Shown: one piece after another, positions 1-6,889 of the stretch
How positions within the stretch are numbered: the first letter of the stretch is position 1
How the letters are laid out: every line of letters begins with the position of its first letter
Assembly: GCA_017560305.1 (NCBI GenBank)
Contig: JAFYOF010000021.1
Coordinates: forward strand, 1-30,067
Direction of reading: 5' to 3'
Length of the DNA: 30,067 nt
DNA from: Alistipes sp.
Lineage (GTDB): Bacteria; Bacteroidota; Bacteroidia; Bacteroidales; Rikenellaceae
Made by a program: the position numbers and the translations under genes
The notes under the pieces: model-generated
What the model was told of the DNA's origin: nothing
Seen by the model: only the letters and a program-made list of their open reading frames with translations
The model's database searches: none

Positions 1-1614
1 CATAAACTCGTTCTGGGTAATCACCACAGGTGCCTCGGTTGCCGCCATTGGCTCAAACGAGATGTCGTACTTGATGTCATCCTCCTTTGGCATCTGGCTC
101 TCAAATACTGGGCGCATAAGGTCCTGCTGTGCCTCGGTGAGAGACATCGACAACTGCTCCTTCTTCTGGATGAGTTTGTCAACCACGTCGCTGTCAACGC
201 GTACGAAACGCACCTTCTCGTTCTTTGACTCGAAGTAGTTGATGTAGTGGTTGTCCAGCTGACCATTCATCTCCAGCACATCATATCCCTTGCTTTTTGC
301 AGCCTCCACGAATGAGTGCTTGTCAACTACATCGTCAACATACAGAAGAATGATGTTATCGTTCTTGTCGGTCTGCTGCTCCTTCACGAAGTCGATGTAT
401 TCTTTTGGTGTAAAGTACTTGCCCTCGGTCGATTTCATAAGCATAAAGTCCTGTGCCTTCTCGGCGAACTTCTCGTCGGTGAGCATACCGTACTGGATGA
501 AAATCTTCAAATCATCCCACTTCTGCTCATAGTCAGGACGCATAGTGTTGAACAACTCCTTTAAGCGGTCGGCAACCTTGCGTGTGATGTACGATGAAAT
601 CTTCTTCACATTCGAGTCGCTCTGCAGGTAGCTTCGTGACACATTCAGCGGAATATCTGGTGAGTCAATCACGCCGTGCAACAGTGTGAGGTACTCTGGC
701 ACGATACCCTCCACCTGATCGGTTACAAATACCTGATTGCAGTAGAGCTGAATCTTGTTCTTCTGAATCTCAAAGTTGTTGTTAATCTTTGGAAAGTAGA
801 GAATACCCGTAAGGTTGAACGGATAGTCGATGTTCATATGGATGTAGAACAATGGCTCGTCGCTTGTTGGGTACAATTCGCTGTAGAATGCCTTGTACTG
901 CTCTTCGGTAATCTCCGATGGCTTGCGTGTCCACAGAGGGTTTGTGTCGTTGATGATGTTATCCTTCTCGGTATCAACATATTTACCATCCTTCCACTCC
1001 TTCACCTTGCCGAATGAAATCTCTACTGGCAGGAAGTGACAATACTTCTTCAGAAGCTCCTGCACCTTCGACTCCTCGCAGTACTCCTTGCAATCCTCCG
1101 AGAGGTGCAACACGATTGATGTTCCGCGCTCACGGCTCTCGTCGAGCTCCTCCATCTGGTACTCTGGCGAGCCATCGCACACCCAATGCACAGGCTTGCT
1201 GTCAGCCTTGAATGACTGGGTGAAAATCTCCACCTTGTCAGCCACCATAAACGATGAGTAGAAGCCGAGACCAAAGTGACCGATGATAGCCTGATCCTTA
1301 TACTTTGCGAGGAACTCCTCTGCGCCAGAGAATGCAATCTGGTTGATGTAGCGGTCAATCTCCTCGGCGTTCATACCGATGCCTCGGTCGGTTACGGTGA
1401 GGGTCTTCTTGTCGGTGTCAACGCTCACTGAAATCTTCAGGTCACCCAACTCGCCCTGAAACTCATTCTTCGCAGCGAGGGTCTTCAACTTCTGCGTAGC
1501 ATCCACAGCGTTTGATACCAACTCACGCAAGAAAATCTCGTGGTCAGAGTAGAGGAATTTCTTGATTACGGGAAATATGTTCTCCGTTGTTACTCCAATT
1601 TTTCCGTTTTTCAT
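1..1614 (-). CDS. htpG: Molecular chaperone HtpG (Hsp90), C-terminus cut off by window edge
   Basis: This is a cytoplasmic ATP-dependent chaperone of the Hsp90 family that helps fold and maintain client proteins, especially under stress. The frame is open from the ATG at 1614 to base 1 (538 codons). A full bacterial HtpG is about 620-680 residues, so roughly the last 100-140 residues (end of the dimerisation domain) lie outside the window. The GHKL ATP-binding site is complete: E31, N35 and D38 in the ELVSNAVDA helix, DRGIG at 76-80, and GHFGLGF near 112-118. The middle domain follows, including the arginine-bearing LNVSR stretch typical of Hsp90. It is the last gene of a long minus-strand series but is separated from yhhN by 126 bp with its own regulatory-looking elements, so it is probably transcribed independently as a stress gene. 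Identity is secure from motifs. Confidence 0.96.
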   Translation of the reverse strand, partial: MKNGKIGVTTENIFPVIKKFLYSDHEIFLRELVSNAVDATQKLKTLAAKNEFQGELGDLKISVSVDTDKKTLTVTDRGIGMNAEEIDRYINQIAFSGAEEFLAKYKDQAIIGHFGLGFYSSFMVADKVEIFTQSFKADSKPVHWVCDGSPEYQMEELDESRERGTSIVLHLSEDCKEYCEESKVQELLKKYCHFLPVEISFGKVKEWKDGKYVDTEKDNIINDTNPLWTRKPSEITEEQYKAFYSELYPTSDEPLFYIHMNIDYPFNLTGILYFPKINNNFEIQKNKIQLYCNQVFVTDQVEGIVPEYLTLLHGVIDSPDIPLNVSRSYLQSDSNVKKISSYITRKVADRLKELFNTMRPDYEQKWDDLKIFIQYGMLTDEKFAEKAQDFMLMKSTEGKYFTPKEYIDFVKEQQTDKNDNIILLYVDDVVDKHSFVEAAKSKGYDVLEMNGQLDNHYINYFESKNEKVRFVRVDSDVVDKLIQKKEQLSMSLTEAQQDLMRPVFESQMPKEDDIKYDISFEPMAATEAPVVITQNEFM

Positions 1615-1654
1615 AGTTTTATGTTTTTGTTGTTATTTTCTGTGGCATAATAAT

Positions 1655-1670
1655 AACAAACAATGTGCCA
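1655..1670 (-). promoter_or_regulatory. Possible RpoN-like (-24/-12) promoter of htpG
   Basis: Read on the minus strand, this stretch is TGGCACATTGTTTGTT. It follows the sigma-54 consensus TGGCACG-N4-TTGCW with correct spacing, but has A in place of the G after TGGCAC and T in place of the C at -12. It lies about 40 bases before the htpG ATG. A vegetative Bacteroidota promoter (TTTG, 19-21 bp, TAnnTTTG) fits less well here: TTTG is present 21 bp upstream, but the TA of the -7 box is missing. The TGGCAC overlaps one arm of an inverted repeat, so the resemblance could be accidental. Confidence 0.3.
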
Positions 1671-1711
1671 CCACTTCCGCTGTGACAAATTGGCACAACT
1701 TCGGTGGTGGC
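1667..1711. repeat. Nested inverted repeat between yhhN and htpG (operator or terminator)
   Basis: Two inverted repeats share one axis at base 1689. The outer arms are GCCACCAC (1667-1674) and GTGGTGGC (1704-1711), a perfect 8-bp match. The inner repeat is TGTGACA-AAT-TGGCACA (1681-1697), 7-bp arms with one mismatch. On the minus-strand transcript this would fold into an interrupted hairpin starting about 30 bases after the yhhN stop, followed by a moderately U-rich stretch, which would suit termination of the upstream operon. As DNA it could equally be a dimer-binding operator for htpG. It is not a CIRCE element: neither TTAGCACTC nor GAGTGCTAA is present. Confidence 0.55.
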
Positions 1712-1740
1712 GTGGCAGAAAATATGCTCTTATGGCAGAT

Positions 1741-2385
1741 TTATCTCTTCTCCTTGCGCGCAAGTTGCAGGGCGCAGAAGAGTCCCTGTGCGGCATAGTA
1801 TGTCACCATAATGATGGTGTTGGCGTGTGGCAGATGACCCACAAAGCGGTTGTAGGCGATGCACGAATCCGAGAATATGAACAGCACCGCCGCTATGGCA
1901 TAGAGCCAGCTGTGTGGGCGGTTTTGCTGCAATGCGGTGAACCCCATAGCGTAGATTATCACTCCGTAGATTACCACGGCGAAGACCTCCTCGCGCAGTT
2001 CAATGTGTGTCAGTACATAACCCAGAAATGGAAGTACAACGGCAGAAAACGCAATTAGAGGTAATAATCTCTTTTTCTGGAATTTGCACTTTGGTGCGAA
2101 GTCCGAGATGTAGAAGATATGCGCCAGAGCGAAGAATGCAATCTGCATAATGAACTCCCCCATTGCTCCCGCCCAGTCGCCTGCTGTTGAGGCGAGCAAG
2201 GCAAGCGGAATAAGCCAACCGCCACGCTTGAAGTTAAGCGCTGCGGCAAGCATTGCAAAGAGTGTCGGGATTGCCACAAAACGGCGGCACACCAACCACC
2301 CGCAACCGCATCCTCTCACATAGAAAAACGCTATGGCAAGGAGCAGATATACTCCCAAAAGCGCTATTTTAGCTCTCTTATTCAT
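1741..2385 (-). CDS. YhhN-family (lysoplasmalogenase-like) membrane protein
   Basis: This 214-residue integral membrane protein has about seven or eight hydrophobic segments and almost no soluble part. It matches the YhhN/TMEM86 family. Characterised members (TMEM86B and a Legionella homologue) hydrolyse the vinyl-ether bond of lysoplasmalogens. The family pattern is visible: STAGDW in the first half followed by FALAHIFYI, and in the second half FIFSDSCIAYNRF followed by a proline and TYYAAQGLF, which together carry the conserved acidic and histidine residues. Its start overlaps the end of the upstream thioesterase gene by 8 bases, so the two are translationally coupled, and a lipid-related role for both is plausible. 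Whether this bacterium makes plasmalogens cannot be told from the window, so the substrate is open. The family call is firm; the enzyme activity is inferred. Confidence 0.82.
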   Translation of the reverse strand: MNKRAKIALLGVYLLLAIAFFYVRGCGCGWLVCRRFVAIPTLFAMLAAALNFKRGGWLIPLALLASTAGDWAGAMGEFIMQIAFFALAHIFYISDFAPKCKFQKKRLLPLIAFSAVVLPFLGYVLTHIELREEVFAVVIYGVIIYAMGFTALQQNRPHSWLYAIAAVLFIFSDSCIAYNRFVGHLPHANTIIMVTYYAAQGLFCALQLARKEKR

Positions 2386-2806
2386 TGTTCTGTCGCTCTA
2401 TCTCCTTGTTGATGACATCGATAAACCACTCTGGCGCACGGCAGGGACGACGCGTCTCGGCATTCATAAAGCCCAGCGTCACGCGACCCGTATTGATGAG
2501 TTTACCCTGCTCGTTGTAGACCTCGCTGCCGATGAAAAGGCGTGCCGATGGCATCTCATCCATAAAGACCTTCACGGTCAGCACCTCGTCATAGAATGCT
2601 GGGTAGTGATACTTCGACTGCACCTCGATGATGGGCGACATCACGCCTCTGCGCTCAAACTCGGCGTAGGGCAATCCCATCTCGCGCAACCACTCGGTGC
2701 GAGCCATCTCGTACATCACGATGTAGTTTGAGTGGTGCATAATACCCATCTGGTCGGTATCCTTGTAACGCACTCGTGTCTTGAATTCGTATGATATTAA
2801 AGCCAT
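2378..2806 (-). CDS. YbgC/4HBT-family acyl-CoA thioesterase
   Basis: This 142-residue single hotdog-fold protein hydrolyses acyl-CoA or acyl-ACP thioesters in the cytoplasm. The N-terminal catalytic signature is clear: RVRYKDTDQMGIMHHSNYI, with the YbgC/FadM-type D-x-D-x2-G-x3-H-x2-Y arrangement, followed by YEMARTEWLREMGL, which forms the hotdog helix. Length is normal for the family (130-150). It lies 19 bases after ribF and overlaps yhhN by 8 bases, so it belongs to the same transcription unit. E. coli YbgC sits with tol-pal, but no tol genes occur here, so a link to that system is not supported. The exact acyl substrate cannot be read from the sequence; a 4-hydroxybenzoyl-CoA specificity is unlikely in this context. 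Confidence 0.88.
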   Translation of the reverse strand: MALISYEFKTRVRYKDTDQMGIMHHSNYIVMYEMARTEWLREMGLPYAEFERRGVMSPIIEVQSKYHYPAFYDEVLTVKVFMDEMPSARLFIGSEVYNEQGKLINTGRVTLGFMNAETRRPCRAPEWFIDVINKEIERQNNE

Positions 2807-2825
2807 TGATTTTCCGTTGATTAAA

Positions 2826-3563
2826 TTAGATTAACTCCACTAATACTTTACCCTCTCTTGCGACGCCGCCCAATCTTAGGCATCTATCCTTGCCGATTGT
2901 GATTTGGCACTCCTCGCCCTCCACCTTCGCACGATAAGTGCCCGCTGGCGGAAGCATTTTCTCCTGCTCGAGGCCCGTAATCAGACCCTCGTCGTTGCAG
3001 TTACCTATAATAATATATGGGCGTGAGAGCATCTGCGCCACGCGCTCCATCTCTCCCGCTTCTATTGCTTCGCGTACGATGGTTGAACTCACCTTGCCGT
3101 TTGCCACCTGCTGCTGCTCGACCATTGCAATCTCCATACCAGCGCCGTGTGACGAGAGGTAGTTGTAGTCGCCCTCTTTCTTGTGACCAAAGCGATGATT
3201 GTAGCCCACCACCATCGAACGAATACCCAAGCCCGTTAGGCTCTGGATGAAATCCATAGGCGATGTGCGGCTGAACTCCAATGTGAATGGAATGATGATG
3301 AGGTTGTCTATCTCGGCTTGCTCAAGAAGCCATATCTTCTCCTCCAGCGTTGAGAGCAACTGCATACCCTCTGCCGTGCCGAGCGCATAGCGTGGGTGTG
3401 GGTCAAATGTGAGCACAACGCTCTCTCCATCAAGCTCTTTTGCGCGTTGCTTCACCCTTTCGAGTAGCACACGATGACCGCTATGTACGCCGTCGAACGA
3501 CCCCATAGTAGCAACCGCATTCCTTAATGGCGGCAGAGACTCTATGCCACGAAAAACCCTCAT
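2826..3563 (-). CDS. ribF: RibF-type FAD synthetase with degenerate riboflavin-kinase domain
   Basis: The N-terminal part (about residues 1-180) is a complete FMN adenylyltransferase: TMGSFDGVHSGHR nucleotide-binding motif, LTFDPHP, VVGYNHRFGHKKEGD, and SSTIVREAIEAGEMERVAQML. It makes FAD from FMN and ATP. Normal bifunctional RibF is about 300-315 residues, with a C-terminal flavokinase barrel bearing a G-R-x2-G-x-P-T-A-N loop. Here the protein is only 245 residues. After RPYIIIGN it keeps a short beta-rich tail with PPAGTYRAKVEG, but the PTAN loop and the catalytic glutamate region are absent. It is therefore probably able to adenylylate FMN but not phosphorylate riboflavin. No frameshift is apparent, because the frame ends cleanly before the next gene. 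The start is one base after the rex stop, so the two are coupled. FAD synthesis is a confident call; loss of kinase activity is inferred. Confidence 0.86.
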   Translation of the reverse strand: MRVFRGIESLPPLRNAVATMGSFDGVHSGHRVLLERVKQRAKELDGESVVLTFDPHPRYALGTAEGMQLLSTLEEKIWLLEQAEIDNLIIIPFTLEFSRTSPMDFIQSLTGLGIRSMVVGYNHRFGHKKEGDYNYLSSHGAGMEIAMVEQQQVANGKVSSTIVREAIEAGEMERVAQMLSRPYIIIGNCNDEGLITGLEQEKMLPPAGTYRAKVEGEECQITIGKDRCLRLGGVAREGKVLVELI

Positions 3564-3564
3564 C

Positions 3565-4215
3565 CTAATTGTCGTTATTCTCCTCCTGCTCCTTGACGAA
3601 GTATGCTACCTTCTCGAGGATGGTGGTGATGTCGTAGTTCTCCGATACGATACCCTGTGGGAAGTTCAGCGGAGCCGATGTAAAGTTCAGTACGCCCTTA
3701 ATACCCGCATTGATGATTGGCACCACCAGCGATGGCGCTACGCGTGTGGGCGAAGAGATTACCGCGATGCTCACATCGAATTTCGACACCACCTCCACAA
3801 ACTGGTCCATATGGTAGCAAGGGATGTCGTCGATGACCGTGCCCACCTTCTCGGGGTCAACATCAAAGGCTGTGACGATACGCAACTGGCGGCGCTTGCC
3901 ATTGAAATACTTCGTGAGCGCCTGACCCAGGTGACCCATACCGATAATGGCGATGTTCATCACATTGTCGCTGTCAAGTATTGAGTTGATAAACTCAATG
4001 AGGGTCTTCACCTCGTAACCCTTCTTCGTATCGCTTGAAAAACCGATGAGCATCAGGTCGCGGCGCACCTGCACGGCGGTGATGCCGTGCATACCTGCCA
4101 GTACATGCGAGAAGATGTGTGTGATGCCCTGATTGTGGCATCCCAGCAGCGTACGGCGGTACTCGCTCAAACGCTCGATGGTCTTCTCGGGTATGTTGGT
4201 TGGGCGTGTAGACAT
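3565..4215 (-). CDS. rex: Redox-sensing transcriptional repressor Rex
   Basis: This 216-residue cytoplasmic DNA-binding protein senses the NADH/NAD+ ratio and represses fermentation and respiration genes when NAD+ is high. Residues 1-80 are the winged helix, with the characteristic RPTNIPEKTIERLSEYRR and the recognition-helix segment ITAVQVRRDLMLIGFS followed by KKGY. Residues 85-190 form the Rossmann fold with the dinucleotide loop IIGMGHLGQAL and the acidic AFDVDPEKVG at the adenosine ribose. The C-terminal helix, swapped between subunits, follows after VLNFTSAPL. Length is typical. It is preceded by the LysM gene and followed by ribF, each one base apart, an arrangement that ties redox sensing to flavin cofactor supply. 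I found no clear TTGTG-N8-CACAA Rex operator in the window's gaps, so its targets are presumably elsewhere. Confidence 0.95.
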   Translation of the reverse strand: MSTRPTNIPEKTIERLSEYRRTLLGCHNQGITHIFSHVLAGMHGITAVQVRRDLMLIGFSSDTKKGYEVKTLIEFINSILDSDNVMNIAIIGMGHLGQALTKYFNGKRRQLRIVTAFDVDPEKVGTVIDDIPCYHMDQFVEVVSKFDVSIAVISSPTRVAPSLVVPIINAGIKGVLNFTSAPLNFPQGIVSENYDITTILEKVAYFVKEQEENNDN

Positions 4216-4216
4216 A

Positions 4217-6073
4217 TTAATTCAGTGTAATCGAGTAGTTGCTGTTGTAGTTGATACGCACCCACTCGCGGTTGATATACTTGCCACCTACCTCTGTCTG
4301 GAAGAACTTGTAGCCTGTCTGCAGAGGCGTGTAACGCTTGTCGAGCATCTTGTACTCGATGTCAGAGCGCATACCGCCACAGAAGATTATTGCGGTGTCG
4401 TAACCACGGTAGGCGTAGAGTGATGGCAACATATTGTAAGCGTCAATATAACGGCTGTCAAACTCACGCACGGCCGATGAGTCGCGCTTTGCGTGGTAGG
4501 TTGAAATCATCACCACATTGTTGTTGAAGTATGATGTGTGGTCGATGTTCTGGAAGCGGCTCCAGCGTGATGTACCCAACACAACATAATCTGCGCAACT
4601 CTCGCTACGGTCGGTGATAGCCACCTTTGCCGAGCCCAATGTGCCGAGGATGCGGTCCACATCAGTCTCGCTGTTTGCGAGTACGATGAAGAGCGCAGGC
4701 TTCTCCTGCTTGAGCAAATCCTCGGTATTCTCAAATGGCTGTGCCACAGCATTCTTTGGCGTGAAGATTGACTTCTGGTCGAAGGAATAGTTGTAGGCGG
4801 CATACTTCACACCCTGCAACTGCTGCAAAATCTCACCCTCAAACTCCTTGTCGTAAGACGCAGCATAAATCAGGTAGATATCGCGTGAACCATCAATCAG
4901 GTCAGCAATCTTGTCATACTTTGTTGATGAATCTGGCGAGAGCTGGTAGAGTGCAGAACTCTTTGTTGCCACGATGTTTGCCAATGGCGACACCACAGGC
5001 GTTGAGTTCAACTGCGCAAAATCCAGAACGGGCTTCAACTCATCCTCATACACAGGACCCACGATAAGGTCTGTCGCAGCAAATGCTGGGCTCTTGGCGA
5101 TGCGTGCCACCTTCTCGGCGTCGTGCTCGGTGTTGTATACTGTCACCTTCGAGTTGCCCAGACCCTGCTCCTTGAGTTTCTCAAGACCCAGCAGGAAACC
5201 CTGATAGAACTCCACATAGCTTGCATTTGGCTTTGAGTCGATATTCATCGGCAACATCAGTGCGATGTCAAGCGTCTCGTTTGCTGGAATCTTTGCAAAC
5301 GAGAGATTATCCTCCGCCGAGAGTCTTGCTTCGTGCTCCTTCTTGAGCGCCTCGTCTGCTGCGCGGTCGAAATCCTCCACGCTGTCCTCCTTCGCCTTTG
5401 GGATGCGAATCATAGCGCCCGCCTTCAAGCCGTTGCTAATGTCGTTGAGCGACGCAAACTCCTCCTCTGTGAGGCCGTGCTTGCGTGAGAGTGAATATAT
5501 GGTCTCGCCTGGCTTTACAACGATGTACTCGTAGCCATCATCCGTAGCCTTGTTCAGGTTGTCAGCATACTCTGCAATCTCCTCCTGCGCCTCCTGCTCC
5601 GACGATGAGCCTACCTCTGTGCGGCGCACCCAGATGGTCTCGCCGATTGAGAGTGACTGCGGATTGATTGAGGGGTTATCCTCGCAGAGTGTCGCCACCG
5701 AGATGTTGTAGTCGCGTGCAATGCTATAGAGAGTCTGTCCCGCCTTAATCTTGTGGGCGAGGAACTCCTTCTTGCGCTTCTTCTCCACCTGCTGGGTCTG
5801 CTGCTCCGATACGGGAATCTTGATGGTCTGACCCACCTTCAGCCCCTCGCCCAACTTTGGGTTGTGCTCCTTGATATCCGCCTCGCTCACATTATACGCC
5901 TTCGAGAGCGAGTAGAGCGTGTTGCCCGCCTCTACGGTGTGAACAAAATATTTCTTGCCGTTAATGAAGACAATCACCTTCGATGGCTCGATGTCGGGCA
6001 TAAGTTCCGTAGCCGACACGCCGAGCGACAAGAGCAATAGTCCCATTGTGAATATTCTCTGAAAAAATCTCAT
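4217..6073 (-). CDS. Secreted triple-LysM protein with C-terminal type I periplasmic-binding fold
   Basis: This 618-residue exported protein has an N-terminal signal peptide (cleavage near residue 21; no lipobox cysteine). Three LysM peptidoglycan-binding modules follow at about 43-87, 105-149 and 182-225, each with the G-x-T-[IL]-Y-S-[IL] core (AGNTLYSL, AGQTLYSI, PGETIYSL). Between the third LysM and the next domain is a charged linker. From about residue 265 to the end there is a type I periplasmic-binding-protein-like fold (IALMLPMN near the start; VEFYQGFLLGLEKLKEQGL; LIVGPVYEDELKPVLDFA), similar to branched-chain amino-acid receptors. No ABC transporter is adjacent, so a transport role is doubtful. 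A cell-wall anchored sensor or synthase regulator, by loose analogy with LpoA, is more plausible. It is translationally linked to rex (one base). Architecture is firm; function is unknown. Confidence 0.85.
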   Translation of the reverse strand: MRFFQRIFTMGLLLLSLGVSATELMPDIEPSKVIVFINGKKYFVHTVEAGNTLYSLSKAYNVSEADIKEHNPKLGEGLKVGQTIKIPVSEQQTQQVEKKRKKEFLAHKIKAGQTLYSIARDYNISVATLCEDNPSINPQSLSIGETIWVRRTEVGSSSEQEAQEEIAEYADNLNKATDDGYEYIVVKPGETIYSLSRKHGLTEEEFASLNDISNGLKAGAMIRIPKAKEDSVEDFDRAADEALKKEHEARLSAEDNLSFAKIPANETLDIALMLPMNIDSKPNASYVEFYQGFLLGLEKLKEQGLGNSKVTVYNTEHDAEKVARIAKSPAFAATDLIVGPVYEDELKPVLDFAQLNSTPVVSPLANIVATKSSALYQLSPDSSTKYDKIADLIDGSRDIYLIYAASYDKEFEGEILQQLQGVKYAAYNYSFDQKSIFTPKNAVAQPFENTEDLLKQEKPALFIVLANSETDVDRILGTLGSAKVAITDRSESCADYVVLGTSRWSRFQNIDHTSYFNNNVVMISTYHAKRDSSAVREFDSRYIDAYNMLPSLYAYRGYDTAIIFCGGMRSDIEYKMLDKRYTPLQTGYKFFQTEVGGKYINREWVRINYNSNYSITLN

Positions 6074-6113
6074 TTCCTGAATGTTACATCCTGCCCTAAT
6101 GAGGGCTAATCAT

Positions 6114-6881
6114 CTAAAATTTCTTGCTGCGCAGGCGAATCTCCGTAATCACCTTCTTGGTGTAGAGCGGGAAGTCGCCATTCATCATCCAATCGTAGTA
6201 ACTTGGCTCGCGCTGGAAAATCTCCTCCACGCGGCAACCCTTGTACTTGCCAAAGCTAAATATCTCCTCGCCCTTGTCGTTGAGAAGGATGCGACCCGCA
6301 AAGTCTACCGCCTCGCCACGAGTAGAGAACTCGGCAAGTGCCGCCACATCGTTCTGCAACTCTGGGTAGCGGTCGAGCTGCGCCTTGAGCACCTCGTATG
6401 TAGCACGGGTGTCCGCCTCGGCCGAGTGTGCGTCGGTGAGGTCCTTGTCGCAGTAGAACTTATATGCCGCCACCAATGTGCGCTGCTCCATCTTGTGGAA
6501 GATGTTCTGCACATCGATGAACTTGCGGTTCTTGAAGTCCACATCCACGCCCGCACGCAAAAACTCCTCCACGAGGATTGGTAAATCGAAGCGGTTTGAG
6601 TTGAAGCCACCGAAGTCGCAACCCTCGATGAACTGGCTCAACGATTTTGCAATCTGTGCAAATGTAGGCTCGTTCTTTACATCCTCGTCGGTGATGCCAT
6701 GCACGGCAGTCGCATCCTCGGGGATGTGCATCTCGGGGTTAATCAGTCGTGTGCGTACAATCTCGTCGCCATCGGGCATAACCTTCACCATCGAAATCTC
6801 GACGATGCGGTCCTTTGCTGTATCAACGCCCGTTGTCTCCAGGTCGAAGAAGACAATCGGGCGTTTAAGGTTTAGTTTCAT
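6114..6881 (-). CDS. DEDDh 3'-5' exonuclease (DNA Pol III epsilon-like) with ExoX-type C-terminal domain
   Basis: This 255-residue nuclease removes nucleotides from DNA 3' ends. The DEDDh catalytic set is complete: D13 and E15 in FFDLETTGVD, D97 in GFNSNRFDLPIL, and H150 with D155 in HSAEADTRAT. The exonuclease fold spans about residues 8-170. The tail from about 205 (FSFGKYKGCRVEEIF, then PSYYDWMMNGDF) resembles the ExoX-like C-terminal module and is not found in E. coli DnaQ. The clamp gene dnaN lies just upstream (8-base gap), so the pair is probably co-expressed, fitting a proofreading or repair partner of the clamp. Whether it is the replicative proofreading subunit or a separate repair exonuclease cannot be decided here, so no symbol is given. 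Confidence 0.88.
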   Translation of the reverse strand: MKLNLKRPIVFFDLETTGVDTAKDRIVEISMVKVMPDGDEIVRTRLINPEMHIPEDATAVHGITDEDVKNEPTFAQIAKSLSQFIEGCDFGGFNSNRFDLPILVEEFLRAGVDVDFKNRKFIDVQNIFHKMEQRTLVAAYKFYCDKDLTDAHSAEADTRATYEVLKAQLDRYPELQNDVAALAEFSTRGEAVDFAGRILLNDKGEEIFSFGKYKGCRVEEIFQREPSYYDWMMNGDFPLYTKKVITEIRLRSKKF

Positions 6882-6889
6882 AATCTGAA

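Noticed and set aside
1681..1697. TGTGACAAATTGGCACA as a Rex, CRP or CIRCE site
   Set aside because: Its 17-base odd-centred spacing does not fit Rex (18-base even palindrome) or CRP (TGTGA-N6-TCACA), and the CIRCE arms are absent.
6093..6106. Hairpin GCCCT-AATG-AGGGC between the exonuclease and the LysM gene as a terminator
   Set aside because: The stem is only 5 bp and no T-run follows on the minus strand; read-through is likely. At most a minor attenuator.
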